Shown: positions 13,702-21,455, counted from the stretch's first letter. The stretch: 64,000 nt of DNA from a bacterium SCSIO 12643 (GCA_024398135.1 CP073750.1:1426001-1490000); one strand, 5' to 3'. The notes: generated from the letters alone by a model not told the origin. Made by a program: numbers and translations.

Positions 13702-14850
13702 TTATTCCAAATGTATGGAATCTAAAGGATTTTTTATTTTTTTAAATGAACTTATAGCAACATGTGTGTAAATTTCGGTTGTTCTGCTACTATTGTGCCC
13801 AAGAAGGGTTTGAATATATCTTAAATCTGTTCCTGCTTCTAATAAATGAGTGGCGAAGGAATGTCTTAAAATATGTGGTGTTACCTGTTTGTTGACCCGT
13901 GCATTTTTTGCTGAATTTTTAATAACCTTTGATACGCTTTCGGGAGAATATTTCCCACCGCGTAGCCCTTCGAATAAATATTTTTTTGGTTTCCATTCCT
14001 TGAAATAAACTCTCAAGTCTTTCAGAAGTGATTCAGATAATAATGTATATCTGTCTTTGTTCCCTTTAGCTCCCTCTACTCTAATGGTCATTCTTTTACT
14101 GTCAATATCAGATATTTTTAGATTTAACAATTCGCTTCTTCTCAGACCTGAAGAATAGAGTATACCTATAATACATCTGTGTTTTAAGTTGATGGTGTTA
14201 TTTATTATGATACTAATATCTTCTTTACTTAATACTTTAGGTAGTACTTGATTCTTTCGAGGTCTTTCAATTGCGTAGAATCTATTAGGCATTTCTAAGA
14301 CTACTTCGTAATAAAACTTGATCGCATTTATGGCTTGATTAAGATAGCTATTTGATCTATTTTCTTGAACAAGTTTCTGTAAATAGGATCTCACATCATT
14401 TTCATTTAAACTTAACAAATTGACATGTTTATAATGGTTAATGAAAGCTTCAAAAAACTTAACATATGTCTTAACGGTATTGTTTGAATATTTCTTTAGT
14501 TCTAATTTCATTAAATATTCTTCTGGACAGACTCTATAATTTTTATCAACTGTACGTTTTCTGAACCAATTGACATCAATGGGGCCATTTTCTATGTCAA
14601 TAGGTCTATTGATAAAAAAGTGACTGCAATTAACCCAGGCAACACCTCTAAATTTTTCAAATATTTTATCCAAATTAGATTTGTTATTTAATATATAGAC
14701 CATGCCAAACTCATTACTCCATTTAGGATTTGGAAGTTCCTTTATTAAAGCTTGAATAACTTTATTAGGGTAGAATTTTAATCCAATTTGTTTTTGATTT
14801 TCGATCAGTAGGTGTTTAAGAGTAATCGCATATTGGTGGTTATATTTCAT
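13702..14850 (-). CDS. Tyrosine recombinase, proposed integrase of the cassette array
   Basis: The protein has 382 residues. An N-terminal extension of about 110 residues precedes a SAM-like core-binding domain (about 112-195) and a catalytic domain. Catalytic residues are visible: Arg237 (SSGLRRSELL), Lys265 (GNKDR), His326-x-x-Arg329 (PHILRHSFATH), His352 (LLGHNSSR) and nucleophile Tyr361 (TEIYTHV). The ending KNPLD resembles the SPLD ending of IntI. The IntI-specific insertion before the HxxR box is absent: only about 45 residues lie between KDR and the next conserved strand. It is therefore Xer/phage-like, not canonical IntI. It is co-directional with every cassette gene and directly abuts the array. 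TACTTTTG lies 8 bp upstream. Confidence 0.9.
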   Translation of the reverse strand: MKYNHQYAITLKHLLIENQKQIGLKFYPNKVIQALIKELPNPKWSNEFGMVYILNNKSNLDKIFEKFRGVAWVNCSHFFINRPIDIENGPIDVNWFRKRTVDKNYRVCPEEYLMKLELKKYSNNTVKTYVKFFEAFINHYKHVNLLSLNENDVRSYLQKLVQENRSNSYLNQAINAIKFYYEVVLEMPNRFYAIERPRKNQVLPKVLSKEDISIIINNTINLKHRCIIGILYSSGLRRSELLNLKISDIDSKRMTIRVEGAKGNKDRYTLLSESLLKDLRVYFKEWKPKKYLFEGLRGGKYSPESVSKVIKNSAKNARVNKQVTPHILRHSFATHLLEAGTDLRYIQTLLGHNSSRTTEIYTHVAISSFKKIKNPLDSIHLE

Positions 14851-14857
14851 AATGACT

Positions 14858-14865
14858 CAAAAGTA
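14858..14865 (-). promoter_or_regulatory. Bacteroidota-type -7 box for the recombinase
   Basis: The minus strand reads TACTTTTG, matching TAnnTTTG, 7 bp before the ATG. A leaderless or near-leaderless integrase mRNA would follow. Confidence 0.45.
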
Positions 14866-14896
14866 GAGTAACGGTTGAGTAAAAAATGGAAGTAAA

Positions 14897-14928
14897 TGAT
14901 TATAAACGTTTATAAGTGATTACAAACG
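14897..14928. repeat. Direct repeats upstream of the recombinase
   Basis: TGATTATAAACG (14897-14908) and TGATTACAAACG (14917-14928) are direct repeats with a 20-bp period, about two helical turns, followed by a weaker third unit (ACAACAAATG). They lie 40-80 bp upstream of the recombinase start. They could be arm-type recombinase sites or an operator. Confidence 0.6.
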
Positions 14929-15071
14929 ACAACAAATGCTTACCAACACTTAGAGAAAATAGAAACGGGTGATTAAAAAACTTTTATCAAACCTCTTAAG
15001 TATTATGTAAGTAACTGTATTACAGCTATTATGACTTTTGTTCGTGGCGTTGTGTCTCATTTAGGTATAGA

Positions 15072-15084
15072 AATGGGAGTCGAA
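15072..15084. repeat. Left 13-bp direct repeat of the defence island (possible attL)
   Basis: AATGGGAGTCGAA is identical to 21082-21094. Its complement TTCGACTCCCATT looks like a tRNA T-loop and T-stem, the usual crossover segment of islands integrated in tRNA genes. The rest of a tRNA is not present here. Confidence 0.55.
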
Positions 15085-15200
15085 CCTATATCTTTTTGGT
15101 AATCAACATTATAGGTTGTGGAGGGAATATTTTTGTTATTTGAAATACAAAATCAATTATTTTGTAGAACTCAGTAAAAACAATACTTTCAGAGATAAAA

Positions 15201-15230
15201 AAAGCTCAATCAAATCAATGATTGAGCTTT
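15201..15230 (-). terminator. Rho-independent terminator on the minus strand
   Basis: AAAGCTCAAT pairs with ATTGAGCTTT, with an inner CA/TG extension, and on the minus strand the hairpin runs into seven T (15197-15203). It lies directly after the tRNA-like fragment, so it may be the original terminator of a tRNA gene destroyed by island insertion. Confidence 0.75.
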
Positions 15231-15371
15231 AAGTACCCTCCGTGGGACTAATGTCGAATCAATTTGATAAAGATTTGAAGAAATTATCAGAGCTTTATCA
15301 TCATATAAAAGTGGCCTAGTTATTTAGACAAAATAATCGTCCCGAAAATCTATATAAATATCCTAATTTCA

Positions 15372-15379
15372 TAAATTTG
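15372..15379 (+). promoter_or_regulatory. Bacteroidota-type -7 box of the island operon
   Basis: TAAATTTG lies 20 bp before the ATG of the XRE gene. It is the only good promoter found for the five-gene operon. Confidence 0.5.
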
Positions 15380-15399
15380 TTTCAAACATTTCTGGATAA

Positions 15400-15618
15400 A
15401 TGACTGAAATAGGTAAGTTTTTAAATAAGAAATCAGTAAACAAGGCTGAAATAGCTAGACGTACTGGAATAAGCACTTCTCGCCTAAGCGAGTTGAGTTT
15501 AAAAGAATCAACACGTTTTACAGTAGAAGAATTATATCTAATAGCTTTAGCAATAGATATCAAACCCGCAATTGTACTGGAAGAAGTATGTAAAAACTTA
15601 AAACTTAATCCTCGATAA
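15400..15618 (+). CDS. Small XRE-family regulator of the defence operon
   Basis: The protein has 72 residues, nearly all a helix-turn-helix of XRE type: KAEIARRTGISTSRLSELS, then TVEELYLIALAIDIKP. It is the first gene of the island operon, and its stop overlaps the next start (TAATG), so the two are co-translated. Autoregulation of a potentially toxic operon is the probable role, inferred from position. Confidence 0.85.
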   Translation: MTEIGKFLNKKSVNKAEIARRTGISTSRLSELSLKESTRFTVEELYLIALAIDIKPAIVLEEVCKNLKLNPR

Positions 15619-18083
15619 TGGCTAAAGTACCTTTTAAAGTTTCCGCAAGGACAGCAAAATTAATTGGTTTAGAGAATTTCTCTAATGCAGAAGGTGCTAT
15701 AATAGAGCTTATAAAAAACACCTATGATGCTGATTCCAAAATTTGCATTACAATATTTGACTTACAATATAAAGAAATTGAAAACCTTTCTAACGAAAGC
15801 AATGAGACGTCTGAAAAGGAACTAGTACTGGATAGAGATAATAGTAACATTTTTATCATAGATAATGGTGAAGGAATGACAGATTCAATAATCTCTAATC
15901 AATGGATGACTATTGGAACAGATGATAAGTTATACTCTCATACTTCCGAAGATGGAAGAGTAAAAACTGGAGCAAAAGGAATAGGTCGATTTGCATTAAA
16001 CCGACTTGGTCTATCTACAGAAATGTATACTATCTCAAAAACAAATAAAGACATTGGACACTATTGGAAAGTCAATTGGGATGATTTTGATAAAAAGGGA
16101 GCTGTTGTTTCTCAAATCAATGCTGAATTGTTAGATAAACCGAATTTAGATTTAAAAAATCTTTTACATAACAGATTTGAAGAAAATCAACAAATTGCCG
16201 AAGTAATACAAGAGAAATCATTTTCCAATGGAACTATCATAAAGATTTCAAATCTTAACGATAATTGGGAGTTTGAACAACTGAAAAAGCTTTATGATAA
16301 TTTAGAAATGCTTTTACCTCCAAAAGAACAAAATGATTTTGAAATCCATTTCTTTTCCACAGATAATCTTGATGAATTCGGCAAAGTCAAAAGTGCATAT
16401 TATGATGACTTTGATTATAAAATTAAAGCAGATTACAAAGATGACAAAGACAGAACTCTAGAGCTAAAAATCACTAGAAACGAATTTGATATTGATGTAA
16501 TAGAAAAACGTTATAAGGAACTCTTTGACTATAAGCAAATGAAGAGTTTCCCATATCGTTTAGAAGACTTACAAGAAAAGACAATAACCTTAAAGACTAG
16601 TTTAAACGACTTGTTTTCTTCTGAAGTTGATGATAATTTAATAGCTAAAATAGGCAAGTTTGGATTTACATTTTATTTTTTAAAGAATACCATATCTGAT
16701 GATAAACAAGATGGAGATATTAAGAAATATCCATATAAAAACTTTAATAGCACGAATAGAAAAACTTGGCTTAAAAAATTTGGTGGAGTAAAAATTTTTA
16801 GAGATGACTTTAGAATAAGACCATATGGAGAAAAAGGTGAAGATTGGTTAAAACTGGGTGAACGTCAAGGTCAAAGTCCTGGTGGTGCAGGGCAAAAATT
16901 AGGAGGTTATAGAATTAGACCTAACCAGATTGCGGGAACTGTAAATATTTCTAGAATTTACAATGAAAGTTTTCAAGATAAATCTGGACGAGAAGGAATA
17001 CGTGAGAATGATGTTTTTGATTTATTCAAAAACTTATTGATTGAAATTATAAGCCTTTTCGAGAATGACAGAAATGTCATTATGTTCCACCTTTCAGAAT
17101 TGTATAAAAAAAGAAATAAAGAAGAAGAGGAAAAAAGAAAAGCTCAAGAAGCCGCAGAGAGAATTAATAAGGAGGAAGAAGAAAAAGAGCAAAATGAAGA
17201 CCCTTCGGAGGACAATGACGACACTCAAGACGATGATCCTACAACTGAAGGAGCTACTGACACAGAAAAATCTTTAGCAAAAGGGATTAAAATTCTATCT
17301 CAGGAGATAGAAAATAAAGATGAAGAAATTCGATTGCTTAGAACTTTTGCCAGTACAGGTCTTATCATCTCTTCTTTTGCCCATGAAGTAAAAAGCTTAA
17401 GGTCTAGATTGATACCTAGAACCTCGTTTTTACTTCGAGAACTTAAAAACCATATTAACGAAAAAGATCTTAATCATTTAGACAAGGATGACAATCCTTT
17501 TTATATGATTAAACTAATTCAGGAAGAAGATACTAAACTCAAACATTGGCTAGAATATTCTCTGAATTCAATTACTAGAGATAAACGAGAAAGAAGGAAC
17601 CTGAGTTTTGGAAGTTATTTTGAAAGCTTTAAATCAAATTGGCAAAAAGCCATCGAGCAAAGAAATGCAACAATAGTATTAAATGGAACTAATGACGACA
17701 ACTATACTATAAGAGCTTTCGAAGTAGATATGGACTCGATATTTAATAATCTTCTTTCTAATTCTCTTAATGCACTAAAAGGTGTGAAAAGAGAGAAAAA
17801 ACTAATAGAAATAAGTTGGAAAAGGGTTAATGACACTATCGAAATATTGTTTTCTGATAATGGAAAGGGGTTAGCCTCACAATACAAAAAAAATCCGGAA
17901 GATATATTCAAGTTATTAGAATCGTCCAAAACAAATAAGAAAGGAGAAAAAATTGGTACTGGGTTAGGTTTATATATAGTTCAATCAATAGTTGAACAGT
18001 ATAATAATGCTTCCATCAGCATTATGAACATAGAGGATGGATTAACTCTTAAACTAGAATTCCAAGTAAGAAAAGGTAATTAA
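15618..18083 (+). CDS. Dual-module GHKL protein: Hsp90/MORC-like ATPase fused to a histidine-kinase-like module
   Basis: The protein has 821 residues. Residues 1-200 form a GHKL ATPase of the Hsp90/MutL/MORC type: N-box IIELIKNTYDAD (Glu30, Asn34, Asp37), G1 IIDNGEGMT, and glycine-rich GAKGIGRFALNRLG. A transducer-like region follows to about 480, then an acidic coiled coil (about 490-545). The C-terminal part resembles a sensor kinase: a dimerisation helix with His589 in SSFAHEVKSLRSR, N-box FNNLLSNSLNAL, G1 FSDNGKGL and G2 GTGLGLYIV (from Gly780). A receiver gene follows 2 bp later. MORC-like ATPases are known in restriction-modification operons; the kinase fusion is the unusual part. Confidence 0.8.
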   Translation: MAKVPFKVSARTAKLIGLENFSNAEGAIIELIKNTYDADSKICITIFDLQYKEIENLSNESNETSEKELVLDRDNSNIFIIDNGEGMTDSIISNQWMTIGTDDKLYSHTSEDGRVKTGAKGIGRFALNRLGLSTEMYTISKTNKDIGHYWKVNWDDFDKKGAVVSQINAELLDKPNLDLKNLLHNRFEENQQIAEVIQEKSFSNGTIIKISNLNDNWEFEQLKKLYDNLEMLLPPKEQNDFEIHFFSTDNLDEFGKVKSAYYDDFDYKIKADYKDDKDRTLELKITRNEFDIDVIEKRYKELFDYKQMKSFPYRLEDLQEKTITLKTSLNDLFSSEVDDNLIAKIGKFGFTFYFLKNTISDDKQDGDIKKYPYKNFNSTNRKTWLKKFGGVKIFRDDFRIRPYGEKGEDWLKLGERQGQSPGGAGQKLGGYRIRPNQIAGTVNISRIYNESFQDKSGREGIRENDVFDLFKNLLIEIISLFENDRNVIMFHLSELYKKRNKEEEEKRKAQEAAERINKEEEEKEQNEDPSEDNDDTQDDDPTTEGATDTEKSLAKGIKILSQEIENKDEEIRLLRTFASTGLIISSFAHEVKSLRSRLIPRTSFLLRELKNHINEKDLNHLDKDDNPFYMIKLIQEEDTKLKHWLEYSLNSITRDKRERRNLSFGSYFESFKSNWQKAIEQRNATIVLNGTNDDNYTIRAFEVDMDSIFNNLLSNSLNALKGVKREKKLIEISWKRVNDTIEILFSDNGKGLASQYKKNPEDIFKLLESSKTNKKGEKIGTGLGLYIVQSIVEQYNNASISIMNIEDGLTLKLEFQVRKGN

Positions 18084-18085
18084 AA

Positions 18086-18730
18086 ATGAAATACAAGTTA
18101 GCATATATAGACGAAGATAGTGGGTGGCTAAATACATTCTATCAAACATTTAAAGGAGATTTTGACATAATTAGAATCAAAGCGGATGCTACGACTACAT
18201 TGGATAGTATTGTAAGCACAATTTTCGACAATGATGTTGATGGTTTAGTAACAGATTATTTACTTGACGAAACAGGTGAGGTAGACTTTAATGGCAATAA
18301 AATAGTTGATGCGGTAAGAGATTATAAACCTCATTTTCCTGCTATTATGTTAACAGCTCATGAACCTCAAGCTATCAGTCAAACTGAAGATGTTAATATT
18401 ATTAATGGTAAAGATATTCTTGATGGTGAAAATGAAAAACGTTTGGAAATACTTAAAGTCAAAATCAAATCAAATATTGACAGATACTATTCACTAATAA
18501 AAAATACTGAGAGTAGAATTGAAGAATTAGTTAAGAAAAGAAACGAAAATACCTTAGAAACAACTGAAGAAGAGGAGTTGACCAAATTGTTTATTCTAAT
18601 GGATGAGTTAGAACCTGAAGGAAAGGATATACCCGCCAATCTAATTAAGCCAGAAGCAATCACTAAACTGAATGATTTTGTGAGCCAGACAAAGGAAATT
18701 TTAGAGGAATTAAAAAAGAAAAATAAATAA
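18086..18730 (+). CDS. Receiver-domain protein (response regulator without DNA-binding domain)
   Basis: The product has 214 residues. A receiver-like domain covers about residues 1-125: acidic residues in YIDEDSG (Asp9-Asp11), probable phospho-acceptor Asp57 in LVTDYLLDE, Thr90 in IMLTAHEP and Lys109 in INGKD. The remainder is helical and charged (ESRIEELVKKRNENT) with no helix-turn-helix, so output is probably by protein contact. It sits 2 bp behind the kinase-like protein and 2 bp before the HNH gene. A phosphorelay from His589 to Asp57 is an inference. Confidence 0.75.
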   Translation: MKYKLAYIDEDSGWLNTFYQTFKGDFDIIRIKADATTTLDSIVSTIFDNDVDGLVTDYLLDETGEVDFNGNKIVDAVRDYKPHFPAIMLTAHEPQAISQTEDVNIINGKDILDGENEKRLEILKVKIKSNIDRYYSLIKNTESRIEELVKKRNENTLETTEEEELTKLFILMDELEPEGKDIPANLIKPEAITKLNDFVSQTKEILEELKKKNK

Positions 18731-18732
18731 TT

Positions 18733-19317
18733 ATGAGTGTTTTTCGAGAGCATACTCCAAAGAGGAGAAATATTACAACTGATGTTTCAGCGTACGGAAA
18801 ACATAGAGACGATCTAAAATTAGATTATCAAAATAGATGTGGATACTGTAATGATATCGACACATGGAGATTTGTTTGGTTTGAAATTGACCACTTTGTT
18901 CCAAAGAAATATCTAAAAACAATAAGTGAAACAGATTATTCCAACCTAGTTTATTCGTGTCGATCTTGTAATAATGCTAAAAGAGCAAAGTGGCCAACTG
19001 GTGATGAAAATAAACATAATGAAAGTAACAAAGGGTTTATTGACCCATGTGATGATGGTTACAACAATCAGTTTGAAAGGTTAAAAACTGGTAGTATCAG
19101 ACCAAAAACTGAACTTGGTGAATGGATGTATAATGCAATGAAATTATACAAACCGCAACACGAGATTATATGGAATATTGATTTGCTAGATCAATTGATT
19201 GAGGAAATAGAGACCCTGCTTGACGCATCACCAAATAGTGATATTGAAAATAGACTATTGGAAGCATACAGAGAATTTAGAAAATACGTAAAAAACTTAA
19301 GTAACGTTGGACACTAA
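18733..19317 (+). CDS. HNH endonuclease of the defence operon
   Basis: The protein has 194 residues. An HNH/ββα-metal nuclease occupies about residues 30-90: zinc cysteines in CGYC (Cys36, Cys39) and CRSC (Cys76, Cys79), and the metal and catalytic residues in EIDHFVPKK (Asp53-His54) and LVYSCRSCNNAKRAKWP. The C-terminal half is helical with no recognised fold. It is the only nuclease of the operon and overlaps the methyltransferase start by 11 bp, so it is the likely restriction component. Confidence 0.85.
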   Translation: MSVFREHTPKRRNITTDVSAYGKHRDDLKLDYQNRCGYCNDIDTWRFVWFEIDHFVPKKYLKTISETDYSNLVYSCRSCNNAKRAKWPTGDENKHNESNKGFIDPCDDGYNNQFERLKTGSIRPKTELGEWMYNAMKLYKPQHEIIWNIDLLDQLIEEIETLLDASPNSDIENRLLEAYREFRKYVKNLSNVGH

Positions 19318-20881
19318 GAAAAATACTGGTTCATATTATACGCCTTCATACTTGGCAAGTTTTATCTCAAAAAGAGTTCTGTCTCATTTTGAGGACAAAA
19401 CACGTATGTCCATTTTAGAGCCTAGTGTTGGTGATGGTGCTTTTGTTTCAGAATTAGCTAAGTCAACTGATATAAAAATCAAACTCTCCGCATTAGATAT
19501 TAACCAAGAAGAATTAGATAAAGCTTCTGAAAAGTGGAAAAAGAAAAATGCGGCATTCATAAAAACTGATTTCCTTGACTTTTCCAATACTAATAAATAT
19601 TCCGCAGTTGTTGGAAACCCTCCTTATGTCAAAAAAAATAGACTGACTAAAAAACAGATTGATTTAAGTAAAGAAATTCACTTTAAAGAGGGGCTTTCAG
19701 AAGCTTCGGTTAAAAATATTTGGACAACATTCCTAATCAAATCCAATAAACTACTTAATAATAATGGTGTTCTTGCATTTGTTTTACCTTCTGAACTATT
19801 GCAAGTGAAATTTGCTGAAGAAGTTCGGGAGTACCTAAAAAAAGAATTTCAAAGAATTGAAATTTTCACATTCAATGATCTAATGTTTGAATGCAAAGGA
19901 CAAGATACTATTGTACTTTTTGCTTTTAAAAAATCAAATAATAGAGGAGAGTTTTTTGCTAATATAGATTCAAAAGAGACACTTGAAACAGGAAAATTCA
20001 CTTTAAAAAACAATAACTTACTTGTTTCTTCAAAAGTAAAATGGACACATCATTTTTTAACAGATGATGAATTGACATTTATAGGAAATCTTAAAAAAGA
20101 ACTTCTAACTGTTAATCATTATTCGGATTCTAAACCTGGCATTGTAACTGCTGCGAATAAGTTCTTTATTATTGATAAAGAAACTGAAAAGAAATATAAT
20201 CTATCAAGATTTACCAAACCAATTATTCAAAAAGGGCTTTTTGTGAATGGTAGTGTTATTTTCAATCGTTCAGATCTTGAAGAACTAGAAGCTAATGATT
20301 ATCCCACCAAGTTGCTACAACTCACTAATGAAGATAGAATCTCTAAGAAACTTCGAGAATACTTAACTCTTGGTGAGAAAGAAGAAATTCACAACAGGTA
20401 CAAGTGTAAACTAAGAAACAATTGGTATGTAATCCCTAACATTTCTGATGTACCTGATGCATTTTTCTTTAAAAGAAGTCATTTATATCCCAAATTATTA
20501 AAGAATAATTCAAATGCTTTTGTAACGGATTCAGCTTATAAAGTTAAAATGAGAGATCAATACGACTTAAATAGTTTCATATTCTCTTTCTATAATACAT
20601 TGACTCTTTTATTGTCAGAAATTGAAGGAAGATATTATGGTGGAGGTGTTTTAGAATTGGTTCCAAGTGAATTTAAAAAACTGTCAATGCCATACGTTGA
20701 AATAGATAATCTTCAATTTGAAAATTTCACTGAGAGATTTGAAAACAAGAAAAATATTGAAGACATCTTTTCCCAAAATGATTTAGCGATACTTAATCCT
20801 ACGTTAGGGATAGGCAATGAAGAGCTATTACAATTGACAAAAATTAGGAATAAATTGAAGCGAAAAAGATTAAGAGTTTAA
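19307..20881 (+). CDS. N6-adenine DNA methyltransferase (TaqI/Eco57I type)
   Basis: The product has 524 residues starting at TTG 19307. That start keeps motif X (TGSYYTPSYLA), as expected for gamma-type enzymes; the first in-frame ATG (residue 34) would lose it. Motif I is ILEPSVGDGAF and motif IV is NPPY at Asn104. The C-terminal ~270 residues resemble the target-recognition region of TaqI-like enzymes (VIFNRSDLEELEAN, GRYYGGGVLELVPSEF). It overlaps the HNH gene by 11 bp. It probably protects host DNA from that nuclease. Confidence 0.9.
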   Translation: MDTKKNTGSYYTPSYLASFISKRVLSHFEDKTRMSILEPSVGDGAFVSELAKSTDIKIKLSALDINQEELDKASEKWKKKNAAFIKTDFLDFSNTNKYSAVVGNPPYVKKNRLTKKQIDLSKEIHFKEGLSEASVKNIWTTFLIKSNKLLNNNGVLAFVLPSELLQVKFAEEVREYLKKEFQRIEIFTFNDLMFECKGQDTIVLFAFKKSNNRGEFFANIDSKETLETGKFTLKNNNLLVSSKVKWTHHFLTDDELTFIGNLKKELLTVNHYSDSKPGIVTAANKFFIIDKETEKKYNLSRFTKPIIQKGLFVNGSVIFNRSDLEELEANDYPTKLLQLTNEDRISKKLREYLTLGEKEEIHNRYKCKLRNNWYVIPNISDVPDAFFFKRSHLYPKLLKNNSNAFVTDSAYKVKMRDQYDLNSFIFSFYNTLTLLLSEIEGRYYGGGVLELVPSEFKKLSMPYVEIDNLQFENFTERFENKKNIEDIFSQNDLAILNPTLGIGNEELLQLTKIRNKLKRKRLRV

Positions 20882-20892
20882 ACCAAAATATT

Positions 20893-21060
20893 TCAGGTCT
20901 CATTATTCTGTTTTTTCCGATTACGAATTTTAGCTTTAGAATTTTCTTCATGTAAACTAACAAGAAAATAGAGAAATTCTCTTATATCTTTCACTTCTTC
21001 GTCCGTATACTTTTTACCGTATTTTTCTAATCTTTTCTTACAATGGTCTAGACTTAACAT
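20893..21060 (-). CDS. Small 55-residue hypothetical protein at the island's right end
   Basis: The frame runs ATG 21060 to TGA 20893 and begins MLSLDHCKKRLEKYGKKYT. The segment DEEVKDIREFLYFLVSLHEE looks like one amphipathic helix, and the tail is basic (KAKIRNRKKQ). I believe short proteins with the pattern KYTDEEV--IREFLY-L recur near integrated elements in Bacteroidota, but I cannot check that here. It is convergent with the methyltransferase and ends 11 bp from it. Confidence 0.55.
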   Translation of the reverse strand: MLSLDHCKKRLEKYGKKYTDEEVKDIREFLYFLVSLHEENSKAKIRNRKKQNNET

Positions 21061-21081
21061 GAATTTTAAGTTTTTAAGGGC

Positions 21082-21094
21082 AATGGGAGTCGAA
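21082..21094. repeat. Right 13-bp direct repeat of the defence island (possible attR)
   Basis: AATGGGAGTCGAA is identical to 15072-15084. Bases 21089-21098 (GTCGAATCAA) also repeat at 15253-15262. The repeat lies about 130 bp from tRNA-Leu, whose own T-arm is similar but not identical. Confidence 0.55.
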
Positions 21095-21197
21095 TCAAAT
21101 ATAGCTGATTTACAGTGTTTTACAAAGAAGTAGACTGCATTTTATATGAAAACAAAAAGCAAAACCCTACTTAACACGCTGAATATCAAAAAGAAAA

Positions 21198-21223
21198 CGG
21201 GATAAACTAGCTAGTTTATCCCG
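21198..21223 (-). terminator. Terminator downstream of tRNA-Leu
   Basis: This is a perfect 26-bp palindrome with 13-bp arms (CGGGATAAACTAG), followed on the minus strand by a T-rich run. It lies 5 bp from the tRNA 3' end and should end its transcription. Confidence 0.85.
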
Positions 21224-21228
21224 TCCAG

Positions 21229-21312
21229 TACCCGGGGCGGGAATCGAACCCGCACTCTGTTGCCAGAACTGGATTTTGAATCCAGCGCGTCTACCAGTTC
21301 CGCCACCCGGGC
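21229..21312 (-). tRNA. tRNA-Leu (CAA anticodon)
   Basis: This is an 84-nt class II tRNA. The acceptor GCCCGGG pairs with CCCGGGT (the 1-72 pair is G-U), followed by discriminator A. The D-arm region is GGCGGAACTGGTAGACGC. Anticodon arm CTGGA-TTCAAAA-TCCAG gives CAA. A variable arm (TTCTGGCAACAGAG) and T-arm GCGGGTTCGATTCCCGC follow. CCA is not encoded. This is the intact tRNA nearest to the island. Confidence 0.95.
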
Positions 21313-21455
21313 AGAACATTTATTTCCTCAGAAATACAGCGCGAAATTAATATTTTTTTATTCTCAACCTCATAAAATTTGATCTTCTTGAAAAAATCAC
21401 TCTTCATAAATCTCTTATGAGTTCAAACTCAACTAAAAACAACTAGGTGTAAATA

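Larger units (their letters stand above)
14851..15399. other. Gene-free junction between cassette array and defence island
   Basis: This 549-bp stretch has no convincing gene. It holds the recombinase promoter and 20-bp-period repeats, the 13-bp island direct repeat at 15072, a minus-strand terminator at 15201-15230 and a fragment at about 15232-15258. On the minus strand that fragment reads GATTCGA then GTCCCACGGAGGGTA, like the T-arm and acceptor end of a tRNA with five extra bases. The promoter of the island operon is at 15372. From 14940 to 15070 and from 15100 to 15195 I see nothing. Confidence 0.6.

Noticed and set aside
13702-14850. Canonical integron integrase IntI
   Set aside because: The catalytic residues are present but the IntI-specific insertion before the HxxR box is missing, and an unusual N-terminal extension is present. 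I therefore call it a tyrosine recombinase with integron-like context.
13702-20881. One single element covering recombinase and defence operon
   Set aside because: The 13-bp direct repeat and a terminator separate the recombinase from the operon, strand direction changes, and the recombinase abuts the cassette array. Shared mobility cannot be excluded but is not shown.
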